From JBKQVT01 sp963727245 (lineage in GTDB: Bacteria; Planctomycetota; Planctomycetia; Pirellulales; Thermoguttaceae): a stretch of 64,000 nucleotides of DNA. Both the position numbers and the translations under genes were made by a program. The notes beneath the pieces were generated by a model that did not search any database, had not been told where the DNA came from, and was given only the letters and a program-made list of their open reading frames with translations. Below, piece by piece: positions 54,193 to 63,450 of this stretch. Position 1 is the first letter of the stretch; each line of letters begins with the position of its first letter. The stretch lies in NCBI GenBank assembly GCA_963727245.1, contig CAVSFO010000009.1, forward strand, positions 186,001 through 250,000, in the 5' to 3' direction.

Positions 54193-56453
54193 GTCGCCCA
54201 GGCATCGGTGGAACTGACCAGCCGACACCGGAGAAGCTGCTCGACTGGGACCGCCCTGACGTGTCGCCCAGGCATCGGTGGAACTGACCAGCCGACACCT
54301 GTTGACATGGTGTTCACTCCACCTTGACGCCCAGTCGCCCAGGCATCGGTGGAACTGACCAGCCGACACTTCCTGTTCTGATTCTGTCACTGTTACTGAT
54401 CCTGGTCGCCCAGGCATCGGTGGAACTGACCAGCCGACACCTGTCGCGCCCATCGGCCTGGACAATGCGAATCCGTCGCCCAGGCATCGGTGGAACTGAC
54501 CAGCCGACACCAAAAAAGCCCGCCATTCACGCTCACGCCAACCAGTCGCCCAGGCATCGGTGGAACTGACCAGCCGACACCCCGACACGCCGGTCAGGTT
54601 GCCCCACACGCCGGTGTCGCCCAGGCATCGGTGGAACTGACCAGCCGACACACGGTTAGGCGAATCGAGCCATCGGGCAGTGTGGTGTCGCCCAGGCATC
54701 GGTGGAACTGACCAGCCGACACTACTTGCGGGTGTCCATCGGTTGACCTCTTGTCGTCGCCCAGGCATCGGTGGAACTGACCAGCCGACACAGGGGAGCG
54801 AGTGACTCCCCGACCGGCCCCCGCGGTCGCCCAGGCATCGGTGGAACTGACCAGCCGACACTTCCGCATCGCGGAGGGCTGGCTGTGGAGTAAAGTCGCC
54901 CAGGCATCGGTGGAACTGACCAGCCGACACTATAGTGGTAGTAGAGGGAGAAAGTCCATGCTGGTCGTCGCCCAGGCATCGGTGGAACTGACCAGCCGAC
55001 ACGCGATGGCTGCAACTGATCCGCGTGCGACGTTCAGTCGCCCAGGCATCGGTGGAACTGACCAGCCGACACCTGTTACTGATCCTGACGACGTTGACGA
55101 CAGGAGTCGCCCAGGCATCGGTGGAACTGACCAGCCGACACACTAGCGTGAAACTGCCGATATAATAGGGGTAGATCGTCGCCCAGGCATCGGTGGAACT
55201 GACCAGCCGACACTTCAGACCGAAGACGTCGCTAGCGTCCCGCAGCGTCGCCCAGGCATCGGTGGAACTGACCAGCCGACACTGATAGGGACAGCTCGGC
55301 GTGCTGGTCTGCCGGCGTCGCCCAGGCATCGGTGGAACTGACCAGCCGACACCAATATGCATGCTCACCACGGAAGCCGAACACGGCGTCGCCCAGGCAT
55401 CGGTGGAACTGACCAGCCGACACATCTAATGGGCTTTCTTCACTCACTAATACCAAATCGTCGCCCAGGCATCGGTGGAACTGACCAGCCGACACGTTCT
55501 CTGGGACCTGCTGCAAAGCCAACCCCGGGACGTCGCCCAGGCATCGGTGGAACTGACCAGCCGACACCGTGAGACGGCCGACCCGGGTGGATGGGCACAT
55601 AGTCGCCCAGGCATCGGTGGAACTGACCAGCCGACACCCTTCCGCCTTCGATTCCTTGGTTATTTCCGCCCCGTCGCCCAGGCATCGGTGGAACTGACCA
55701 GCCGACACTCCACGTGGAACTTGACGATCTCGAAGAACTCTTTGTCGCCCAGGCATCGGTGGAACTGACCAGCCGACACCCACCGGCCGCCGCGGCGGCG
55801 TCCATACGTCGCCGTCGCCCAGGCATCGGTGGAACTGACCAGCCGACACCTGGGAATCAGCGGGTAAGGTGTTGCGGCAGGCAGTCGCCCAGGCATCGGT
55901 GGAACTGACCAGCCGACACCTGCTGAATCAGTTCGCTGGCGGAAACCTCCACTTGTCGCCCAGGCATCGGTGGAACTGACCAGCCGACACGATGTCGGAA
56001 CCAGCAGTCCACCGGCTTCGTCCTGGTCGCCCAGGCATCGGTGGAACTGACCAGCCGACACCGACCATGAAATCCGCCTCCGCGCGTGGAGACGTTGCCC
56101 AGGCATCGGTGGAACTGACCAGCCGACACCCGCAAATAGTCTGCCGTTTCGCGATCCTCCCGTGTCGCCCAGGCATCGGTGGAACTGACCAGCCGACACA
56201 CGATGGACATGGGAGGGCTCCGTAAGGATGAAGGGTCGCCCAGGCATCGGTGGAACTGACCAGCCGACACTCCTCGCCCGGCGCCACAAACACCACCAGG
56301 TCGGTCGCCCAGGCATCGGTGGAACTGACCAGCCGACACTGGCAGCTACGGCGCGCGGCCGTCGAACCATAGCGGTCGCCCAGGCATCGGTGTAACTGAC
56401 CAGCCGACACTCGCTCAGTTGAACGACCTGGACCGGAATGCCAACGTCGCCCG
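54193..56453 (+). CRISPR. CRISPR array, 32 repeats plus a decayed terminal repeat
   Basis: A 36-base repeat beginning GTCGCCCAGGCATCGGTGG and ending ACTGACCAGCCGACAC occurs 32 times from 54193-54228 to 56375-56410. Spacers are mostly 33-36 bases. Repeats are identical except for one C-to-T at 56096 (GTTGCCC), one G-to-T in the last full copy (GGTGTAACT), and a truncated 33rd beginning GTCGCCCGG at 56446, exactly one spacer length further on. Decay at the far end puts the leader at the cas2 side, with transcription on the plus strand. Repeat ends (GTC...CAC) resemble those of other V-B arrays. Spacers 3 and 13 overlap in sequence. Confidence 0.98.
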
Positions 56454-57182
56454 GCGAAATCCGGGGACACAATATCAGTTTCGGCAAACGCCGAAGTCGG
56501 TTCTCAGTTTTCAGTGTTCGGCAAGACGGGCACGGGGGCATGAAGTGGAGCCGAGGGGTAGCATAACAGTACGCCGCACAGGCCCTGTGCGGTGAGGGCG
56601 GGCGGTAGGGGCGGAAGTCATCACACGGCGTGTGACGGATACGAACAGAAGGATGAAGGATAAAGGATCAAGGATGAAATTTCATCCAAGGTCCAAGCTC
56701 CAAAATGGCGGGCGTCACACGGCGTGTGACGGATACGGGGGAAAGGCGGAAGACGGAGGGCGGAAGGGGGAAGCAGAAACAAACAACCCGAGCCGGAGGC
56801 GTCAGCCTCCGGATAACCCGGCAGCACCACAGAAGGCGGAAGGCAACGCCTCTTGTGCCTGACGGCACCCCGATAGCGAAGCTATCGCGGCCACCCACGG
56901 ACAGCGTTACGCGGCGCGTGACGGATACTGACGGCGTCACACGGCGTGTGACGGATACTGACGGATACGGGGCCGCAGAATCAGCACCGTCGGGAGAATC
57001 GTAACCCTACGCGGGCTGCCCGGCGGCGGCAACGTATATTGGTTGAGGGTGGACCAAACCGCTGCACGGCAGCGAAAGGGGACAGTCCCCGACGCCCGCA
57101 GCGAAAGGGGACAGTCCCATTTTCGTCCAACGAAAATCGGGACAGTCCCCTGTGAACCGAAAATTGGGACAGTCCCCTGCAA
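56454..57182. repeat. Repeat-rich gap after the CRISPR array
   Basis: No gene is seen. TCACACGGCGTGTGACGGATAC palindromes occur at about 56622, 56715 and 56935, with a variant GTTACGCGGCGCGTGACGG at 56906. CCGCACAGGCCCTGTGCGG lies near 56572. A REP-like hairpin is at 56786-56817, followed by a unit with GATAGCGAAGCTATC (56872-56886) that recurs near 59370. A double GGGGACAGTCCC element fills 57076-57182, ending just before the kinase gene. Confidence 0.75.
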
Positions 57183-57220
57183 AAACCATGACGACGAACC
57201 CCTCTCTGCCGGAGGCGGCC

Positions 57221-59246
57221 ATGAAATCAGAAGAACTCCAGGCACCGGACCGAAACGTCTCGCCCAAGGAACTGGGCCCGAGCCGGCCGGAGGCCCTCGA
57301 CGAACTCAGCGATCATCTGGCCGCCTTGGCCAAGGTGGAAAGCGCGACGGAGGCCGGCGACCGGTCGCCGCCGCCGCAGGTCATCGCGGAGACCAGAGCG
57401 CTGCCGACGGCGGCGGGCGGAGGCCAGGCCGATAGCTCGGCGGAGAAGCTCGGCGAGCGGCCGATGGTGCCGGGCTACGAAATCCTGGAGGAAGTGGGAC
57501 GCGGCGGGATGGGCATCGTCTATAAGGCCCGGCAGAAGGCCCTGGACCGCATCGTGGCGCTGAAGATGATTCTTCCCGCCGGCGCGGCAGGGGCGGACCA
57601 GCAGGGGCGGTTCCTGCAGGAAGCGAAGGTGATGGCCCTCTTGCAACACCCGAACGTCATCCAGATCCACGAGGCGGGCTCTTGCGAGGGCCGCCCGTTT
57701 CTGGCCATGGAATACGTGGGCGGCGGCAGCCTGGCGGCGAAACTTGCGGGCAGACCGATGTCGCCGCGCAAGGCCGCCGAGACGGTGGCCGTCCTGGCCG
57801 ACGCCGTGCAGCGGGCGCACCAGCAAGGCGTGATCCATCGCGACTTGAAGCCCGGCAACATCCTCCTGACGATGGACGGCAAGCCGAAGATCGGCGATTT
57901 CGGCCTGGCCAAGTGGTTTGCCGTGCCGTCCAACGCGGCCGAGACCACGCAGATCATGGGCACGCCCAGCTACATGGCGCCGGAGCAGGCGTTCGGCCCG
58001 CGGGCCGCGTTGGGACCGGCGGTCGACGTGTACGCGTTGGGGGCGATCCTGTACGAGTTGCTCACGGGCCGTCCGCCCTTCATGAGCGACAATCCGCTCG
58101 ACACGCTGCAACTGGTGGCCTCGCAGGAGCCGATTTCGCCGCGCCGCTGGCAGCCGAAGGTGCCGCGCGACCTGGAGACCATCTGCCTGAAATGCCTGGA
58201 AAAAGAGCCGCGGCGCCGCTACGGGAGCGCCCGGGCGCTGTGCGACGACCTGGGGCAATTCCTGGCGGGCAGGGCGATTTCCGCCCGCCCGGCCGGACCG
58301 GCGGAGCGCTGTTGGCGCTGGGCCCGCGGTCATCGCGGCATGGCGACTTTTCTCACGGCGGCGGCGGTCTCGCTGCTGGCCGTGGTGGCGATTGTCGGTT
58401 TCTACAATCGCCGGCTGGCCATGGAGCTGGACCGCACGGCCACGGAACACCTGCTGGTGATGAAGACCACCGAACAGCGGAACCAGACGCTTACCCGCGC
58501 CGTGGCGCAGCGGTTAGACAACGATCTGCGGCGGATGGCGGCCGTGCCGCTGACTATGGCGACGGTGTTGGAGAACTCGCCCGACCGCGACCAGGGCAGG
58601 CTCCAGAAGATGATGAGCGACTTGTTGGGCAAGTATCCGATGATCTTCGGCATTTGCGTGGCGATGGAGCCTTTCCAATGGCAAGCGGACCGGAAGGACT
58701 TCGCCCTCTACGTGTACCGGAGCGGCCAAGGGCTGGCCGCACACCAACTCGTGCCGCCGGTGTATGAGCCGGGCTATCGGCAGTGGGACTGGTATTACGC
58801 GGCGAAGGACGCGCCGAAGGGGCGCTGGTGCGAGCCCTACGTCGATCCCTGTGCCGACCGCACGCCGATGGTGACGTTCTCGGCGCCGATCCGCCGCCAG
58901 GGGCGGTTTGTGGGCGTGGTCACGGCCGATTTGGCGATGGACTACTTCCGCGGGCTGCGGAGCAGCATGGAGGCCCTGGACCTCGGCCAGCGGACCTACT
59001 GTTTCGTGCTCAGTTCGGGCGGGCGGATTCTGGCGCCACCGCGACCACGGTTTCGAGTTTCCCAGTGCCGATTCGGACGTGGCCCGCCTCCCGCTGGATA
59101 AGAGTTTTCGCGACTTGCTGGGGCGGATGCGGAGCGATGCCGGCGGCATGGCCAGCGCCATCGACTTCGGCAGCGGGGAAACGGCGACGTTCCGCTTCGC
59201 GCGGGTTCCCTCGGCCGATTGGACGGTCGTGCTGGTGACGTACTGA
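57221..59246 (+). CDS. Membrane Ser/Thr protein kinase with extracytoplasmic sensor-like domain, one frameshift
   Basis: An eukaryotic-like kinase. From the ATG at 57221 (GGAGG five bases upstream) the ATP loop is 'VGRGGMGIV' (92-100), the Lys is K115, the catalytic loop 'HRDLKPGN' starts at 206, 'DFG' is at 226 and 'APEQ' follows. A single membrane helix ('FLTAAAVSLLAVVAIVGFY') leads to an outer domain with a Cache-like look ('YEPGYRQWDWYYAAKDAPKGRWCEPYVDP', 'PMVTFSAPIRRQGRFVGVVTADLAMDYF'). The frame breaks near 59036; deleting one C gives 'ILAHRDHGFEF', and the domain then runs to a stop at 59246. An ATG at 57188 is an alternative start. It probably signals extracellular conditions to phosphorylated targets. 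Confidence 0.88.
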
Positions 59247-59729
59247 AGGCGGAAGGCGGAAGGCGGAAGGCGGAAGGGAAAACAAAGAGCCGGAGGCATC
59301 AGCCTCCGGATAACCCGGCAGCACCACGGGGCGTGGAAGGCAACGCCTCTTGTGCCTGACGGCACCCCGATAGCGAAGCTATCGCGGCCACCCGCGCCGT
59401 GTGTTTCCAGTACGCCGCACACGCTGTGTGCGGTGAGATCGTCACACGGCGAGTGACGGACATGGGATCATCACACGGCGTGTGATGGATACGGGGGCGT
59501 CGGCGTGTGACGGGTACTTTGGCCGGCGTGTGACGGGTGCTGGCAAGCTTTGACGGCTGTAGCGGTTGTGCGGGTGGCCCTCCAGGCGGTTCTTTCCGGG
59601 CTTTCCGCAAATTGGGAAAACTTGTTACATCCGGCAGATAAAGACTCAAACGCAGGCCCGGCACAGGCCGAGAATCTTTACTGCCAAGCAATGCCCCCGA
59701 TACATTCCCAGCCATCCAGGAGCCATGCC
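59247..59729. repeat. Repeat-rich gap after the kinase
   Basis: No gene is seen before 59730. A REP-like hairpin (GAGCCGGAGGCATCAGCCTCC) is at 59287-59307. The following ~85 bases, through AACGCCTCTTGTGCCTGACG and GATAGCGAAGCTATCGCGGC, repeat the block at 56795-56900. CCGCACACGCTGTGTGCGG is near 59413, and at least three TCACACGGCG(T/A)GTGA palindromes lie at 59442-59540. GGCGGAAGGCGGAAGG is repeated at 59248-59275. Confidence 0.75.
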
Positions 59730-60143
59730 ATGGTTCATCGCGCGCAGTTCTCGTTGTGTTTCGCCGCCGCCGCGTTGCTGATTTGTTGGGCCAGCCCGCA
59801 GCAGGCCGCCGCCCAAGGCGGTCCGCCGCAGCTTTTCGCCAACTACTACGCGCCGGCCGGCAGCGCGGCGGGCGTGACGGCACAGATGTACCCTTGCCCG
59901 CGGCCCACGCCGCCGTTGGTCGGCCATACTTACGTGACGTACCAACCGCTGGCGCCGGAAGAGTTTCTCTATCAGCACACGGACCATTATCGCACGGTGA
60001 ATAGCGATTGCAGCGTGACGCGGACGAAGGTCAGCTACAACCGTCGGCTGTTGTGCATTCTGCCCCAGCCCTCGGTGATGTGGAGCATAGCGACGCCCTG
60101 CACGCCTCCGGTGAAGGTGCCGACCGTGTTCTGCATGCCGTAG
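59730..60143 (+). CDS. Small secreted protein of unknown function
   Basis: 137 residues. A signal peptide 'VHRAQFSLCFAAAALLICWASPQQAAAQ' is followed by a mature part rich in Tyr and Pro ('FANYYAPAG', 'YVTYQPLAPEEFLYQHTDHYRTV') with a few cysteines. AGGAG lies seven bases before the ATG at 59730. It resembles small exported planctomycete proteins with no assigned function and shares its general look with the next gene. A strong intrinsic terminator follows at 60180. Confidence 0.65.
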   Translation: MVHRAQFSLCFAAAALLICWASPQQAAAQGGPPQLFANYYAPAGSAAGVTAQMYPCPRPTPPLVGHTYVTYQPLAPEEFLYQHTDHYRTVNSDCSVTRTKVSYNRRLLCILPQPSVMWSIATPCTPPVKVPTVFCMP

Positions 60144-60179
60144 AGCCCCTGCCACCAAGTTGTTGCCGGTGGATTTCAC

Positions 60180-60207
60180 CCCCCCGTTGCAAACGGGGGG
60201 CTTTTCT
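60180..60207 (+). terminator. Rho-independent terminator
   Basis: The nine-base arms CCCCCCGTT (60180-60188) and AACGGGGGG (60192-60200) with a GCA loop are followed by CTTTTCT. It lies 36 bases after the stop of the small secreted protein. Confidence 0.8.
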
Positions 60208-60283
60208 CGCCGGCAGAAACTTTCTGCGGGTTGAACGAGAGCGATGAACTTCCCCAACCAGACGAGAAAAGGAAACGGTTGCC

Positions 60284-60637
60284 ATGAAACGTTTGTGGAT
60301 CATGCTCGGTGTCTCGATTGCGGCCGTGGCGCTCTGGGCCGGTCCGGCGCGGGCGTTTGAGTTCGCGCCCCGGGGCGATTCCGGCGCCGCCTGGCACGGT
60401 TATTATTACGATCCGGCCTGGGGCATGCCGGTGGCCCTGCTGGTGCCGCCCACCTGCCACCAGCAGACCGACTTGAGTTGGGGCACCAGCAGCGCCCGCC
60501 GCAGCTACGTGTATGCCCAGTTCAGGCAAGGTTGGCCGGGCCCCGGCATCTACGATCGCAGCGCCTTCCGCCCCACACCCGCTTGGCCCAGCGACACGAC
60601 GCAGTTCGGCGTGTATTATGTCCGCGGGCCGTGGTAG
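60284..60637 (+). CDS. Small secreted protein of unknown function
   Basis: 117 residues with a signal peptide 'RLWIMLGVSIAAVALWAGPARA' and a Tyr/Trp/Pro-rich mature part ('AWHGYYYDPAWGMPVALLVPP', 'TQFGVYYVRGPW'). AAAGGAAACGG precedes the ATG at 60284. It is separated from the preceding secreted protein by a terminator, so it has its own promoter. The mature part has one cysteine and no recognisable domain. Confidence 0.65.
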   Translation: MKRLWIMLGVSIAAVALWAGPARAFEFAPRGDSGAAWHGYYYDPAWGMPVALLVPPTCHQQTDLSWGTSSARRSYVYAQFRQGWPGPGIYDRSAFRPTPAWPSDTTQFGVYYVRGPW

Positions 60638-60689
60638 GGTGTAGATGACGTTGGGTGACTGGGCGGGCGTATCCCCGCGCCTTGAAACA

Positions 60690-60845
60690 TGTTTTGAAAT
60701 TTTCCCCTCTCTCCCTTTGGGAGAGGGACCGCAAGCGGTGCCTGGGGTGAGGGCGATTGCCGCTATCGCCCGGCTAGGCGGACGTTTTTCGGCATTGCTG
60801 CCCTCACCCTAACCCTCTCCCGGCGGGAGAGGGGACCTGTCACTC
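60690..60845. repeat. GGGAGAGGG palindromes in an intergenic gap
   Basis: CCCCTCTCTCCCTTTGGGAG with GTGCCTGGGGTGAGGGCG, then CCCTCACCCTAACCCTCTCC with CGGGAGAGGGG, form two inverted arms. The gap 60638-60910 holds no gene. The same palindrome type is inserted in the mod gene at 35215-35252. Confidence 0.75.
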
Positions 60846-60910
60846 GCCATTTCAAACTTATACGCGCTTATACGCGGGGGCCCGCCAAGCGCGAGTCGAT
60901 TGCCGATGCG

Positions 60911-61384
60911 TTAGCGCGCTTCCAGCAGGGCCACGCACTGGGCAGCGATGGACTCTTCGCGGCCGATCGGGCCCACGTGCTCGCCGGTCTTGCCTTTGAG
61001 TCCGATGCGTTCGGGCTCGACACCGAGGATGTCGGCCAGGCGCTGGCGGATCGCCTGCCGGTGCGGGAGCAGCTTGGGCCGCTGGGCGAAGATGATGCAA
61101 TCGATGTTGACGATCCGCCAGCCCACGGCGGCAATGGCATCCAGCGCGGCCGAGAGCATTTCGGCCGAGTCGCGGCCGCGGTTCTCGGGATCGGTGTCGG
61201 GAAACATCTGTCCGATGTCGCCCAGGGCGGCCGCCCCCAACAAGGCGTCGGTCACCGCGTGCAACAGCACGTCGGCGTCGCTATGACCGACGGTCTCCCG
61301 GTCATGCGGGATGTCGATGCCGCCGAGCCGCAAAGGGCCGCCAGGCTTGAGGCGATGGATGTCGTGTCCGATTCCGACGCGCAA
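60911..61384 (-). CDS. ispF: 2-C-methyl-D-erythritol 2,4-cyclodiphosphate synthase
   Basis: A 157-residue trimeric enzyme of the MEP pathway that cyclises 4-diphosphocytidyl-methylerythritol 2-phosphate and releases CMP. 'RVGIGHDIHRL' holds the metal ligands D8 and H10, 'HSDADVLLHA' supplies the next His, and 'DIGQMFPDTDPENRGRDS' and 'GLKGKTGEHVGPIGREESI' are standard. The longer open frame upstream is low-complexity repeat and not part of the gene. No ATG is available, and the TTG at 61384 gives the normal family length, with AAGGAGA about 16 bases upstream. dxr of the same pathway is at 19381. Confidence 0.93.
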   Translation of the reverse strand: MRVGIGHDIHRLKPGGPLRLGGIDIPHDRETVGHSDADVLLHAVTDALLGAAALGDIGQMFPDTDPENRGRDSAEMLSAALDAIAAVGWRIVNIDCIIFAQRPKLLPHRQAIRQRLADILGVEPERIGLKGKTGEHVGPIGREESIAAQCVALLEAR

Positions 61385-61598
61385 ATTGTTCGTGGCGGGG
61401 TCTCCTTGTGCCCGTATTATAGCAGGGGCCGGGGGGAAGGGGGAGGGCGGAAGGCGGAAGGGGGAAGGAAGGCAACCGCTGCGAAACCGCAAGCGTGCGG
61501 CCACGACCACAACCGCCTTCATCCTTTATCCTTGATCCTTTATCCTTCATCCTTCCGCCTTCCCTTCTCCTCCTTCCCCCTTCTATAATGGTTCGATC
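61385..61598. repeat. Polypurine/polypyrimidine repeats between ispF and the ABC operon
   Basis: GGGGGAAGGGGGAGGGCGG and GGCGGAAGGGGGAAGG on one side, then repeated TTTATCCTTGATCC / TCATCCTTCCGCCTTCCC. No gene is seen. The same low-complexity phrases recur at 12265-12305, 19255-19320 and 56640-56780. Confidence 0.6.
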
Positions 61599-62597
61599 AT
61601 GGCCATTATCGAGATCGAAGGGCTGGCGAAGTCCTACCGGGTGTATCAGAAGAGGGAAGGGCTTTGGGCCTCGATTCGGGGGCTGTTCCGGCGGCAATAC
61701 CGCCAGGTGGAAGCGGTCCGCGGCATTGACCTGCGCGTCGAGCAGGGCGAGTTCGTGGCTTTCTTGGGGCCGAACGGGGCGGGCAAGACCACCACGCTGA
61801 AACTGCTCTCCGGCGTCATCAACCCCAGCGGCGGCACCGCCCGAGTGATGGGATACGTCCCCTGGAAGCGAGAAAACGCCTACCGCCGCCGCTTCGCGCT
61901 GGTGATGGGCCAGAAGAACCAACTGTGGTGGGACTTGCCGGCCGCCGAATCCTTCCGCCTCCATCAGCACATCTACCGCATCGAAGCCCGGCGGTTCGAG
62001 CGGACACGCGCGGAATTGACCGACCTGCTGGGCGTGGGCCACCTGCTGGGCCAGCCGGTCCGCGAGTTATCGCTGGGGGAGCGGATGAAAATGGAACTCA
62101 TCGCCGCCCTGCTGCACTCGCCGGAGGTGCTGTTTCTCGACGAGCCGACCATCGGACTGGACGTCGTCGCCCAACACAACATCCAGACTTTTTTGAAGGA
62201 TTACCAGCAGGCCGGCAAAGTCACCGTCCTGTTGACGAGCCATTACATGAAGGACGTGGCGGCGCTCTGCCGCCGCGTGGTGATCATCGCCGAGGGGCGG
62301 ATCATCTACGACGGCTCGCTGTCGGGCATTATCGATCGATTCGGCGGGCACAAGATCATCTCCTTGCAGCTCAACGGCGATGGGCCGCCCCCGGACCTGG
62401 GGCGTTATGGCGAAGTCCTTTCCGTCGAGCTGCCCAAGGCGCGGTTGCGGGTCGCCCGGGGCGTGGTCCCCGAGGTCCTGGCAAGCATCCTCGCCCACCA
62501 CGTCGTCGAGGACGTCAGCGTCGAGGACCCGCCGCTGGAGGACGTCATCGCCGAGGTCTTTTCGCAGGCCGCGGACCGGCAGCAACGAAATTCATAA
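61599..62597 (+). CDS. ABC transporter ATP-binding protein (ABC-2 exporter type)
   Basis: 332 residues. Walker A is 'GPNGAGKT' at 57-64, the Q-loop region is 'VMGQKNQLWWDLP', the signature is 'LSLGERMKMEL', Walker B is 'VLFLDEPTIGLD' and the switch His is in 'LLTSHYMKDV'. A C-terminal ~90-residue extension follows the nucleotide-binding domain, as in DrrA/NatA-like export ATPases. It powers the two permeases encoded directly downstream. The substrate cannot be read from sequence; lipids, drugs or polysaccharides are all possible. Confidence 0.92.
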   Translation: MAIIEIEGLAKSYRVYQKREGLWASIRGLFRRQYRQVEAVRGIDLRVEQGEFVAFLGPNGAGKTTTLKLLSGVINPSGGTARVMGYVPWKRENAYRRRFALVMGQKNQLWWDLPAAESFRLHQHIYRIEARRFERTRAELTDLLGVGHLLGQPVRELSLGERMKMELIAALLHSPEVLFLDEPTIGLDVVAQHNIQTFLKDYQQAGKVTVLLTSHYMKDVAALCRRVVIIAEGRIIYDGSLSGIIDRFGGHKIISLQLNGDGPPPDLGRYGEVLSVELPKARLRVARGVVPEVLASILAHHVVEDVSVEDPPLEDVIAEVFSQAADRQQRNS

Positions 62598-62612
62598 CGA
62601 GGAGAGGAAGCG

Positions 62613-63446
62613 TTGGACGTTCCCCGTCCCCTGACCTGGTGGACCGTGCTGCGGGTGGCCGTGGAAGAGCGGCTGATCTACCGGGCCGATTTCGCCCTGG
62701 GCACGCTGATGCGGTTCCTCCCCGTGGTGACGCAGATCTTCCTCTGGGCGGCCGTCTTCCAGGGCATGGGATCGGCCGCTCACAAGTCGCAGACGATTGC
62801 CGGCTACACGTACCACAATTTCGTCGCCTACTACCTTCTGACCATGATCACGCGGGCGTTTTCCAGCATGCCGGGGCTGGCCTCGGGCATCGCCCGGGAC
62901 ATCCGCGAGGGCACGGTCAAGAAGTACCTGATCCAGCCGATCGACATGCTGGGGTTCCTGCTGCTGACGCGGATCGCCCACAAGCTGGTCTATTATGCGG
63001 TGGCGGCGGCGCCGTTTGCGTTGGTGTTTTACTTGTGCCGCGGCTATTTTCCCGGCTGGCCGGACGCCGGCACGACCGCGGCGTTCCTGCTTTCGTTGCT
63101 GCTCTCGTTTCTGCTGGGATTTCTGTTGGAAAGCATCATCGGCATGATCGGCTTCTGGTTTCTGGAAATCAGTTCGCTGGCCTACGTTTTCATGCTGCTG
63201 ATTTTCTTCTTCTCCGGGCAGATGTTCCCCCTGGACATGTTGCCGGGCGTATGGGGACACGTGGTCAAGGCGCTGCCGCTGCAATACCTGGCCTATTTTC
63301 CCGCCTGCGTGCTGCTGGGCAAGGCAACCGGGGCGGAGCTGATCCGCGGCCTGTGGATCGAGCTGGGCTGGGTGGTGGCGCTGCTGGTGACTGCGCGGGT
63401 GGTGTTTCGCTTGGGCGTGCGGCGCTACAGCGGCTACGGAGGATGA
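62613..63446 (+). CDS. ABC-2 type transporter permease
   Basis: 277 residues with about six membrane segments ('LGTLMRFLPVVTQIFLWAAVF', 'FVAYYLLTMITRAF', 'VAAAPFALVFYLC', 'AAFLLSLLLSFLLGFLL', 'LAYVFMLLIFFFSGQMFPLDML', 'ELGWVVALLVTARVVF'). It belongs to the ABC-2 permease family that pairs with the preceding ATPase. The start is a TTG at 62613 behind GGAGAGGAAG. It lies 15 bases after the ATPase stop and four bases before the next start, so the three genes form one operon. Confidence 0.88.
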   Translation: MDVPRPLTWWTVLRVAVEERLIYRADFALGTLMRFLPVVTQIFLWAAVFQGMGSAAHKSQTIAGYTYHNFVAYYLLTMITRAFSSMPGLASGIARDIREGTVKKYLIQPIDMLGFLLLTRIAHKLVYYAVAAAPFALVFYLCRGYFPGWPDAGTTAAFLLSLLLSFLLGFLLESIIGMIGFWFLEISSLAYVFMLLIFFFSGQMFPLDMLPGVWGHVVKALPLQYLAYFPACVLLGKATGAELIRGLWIELGWVVALLVTARVVFRLGVRRYSGYGG

Positions 63447-63450
63447 AGCG

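Noticed and set aside
53914..55425. 503-codon minus-strand frame with a periodic 'VSAGQFHRCLGD' motif
   Set aside because: This is the CRISPR repeat translated on the reverse strand; the periodicity comes from the array. Similar frames at 55232-56541 have the same origin.
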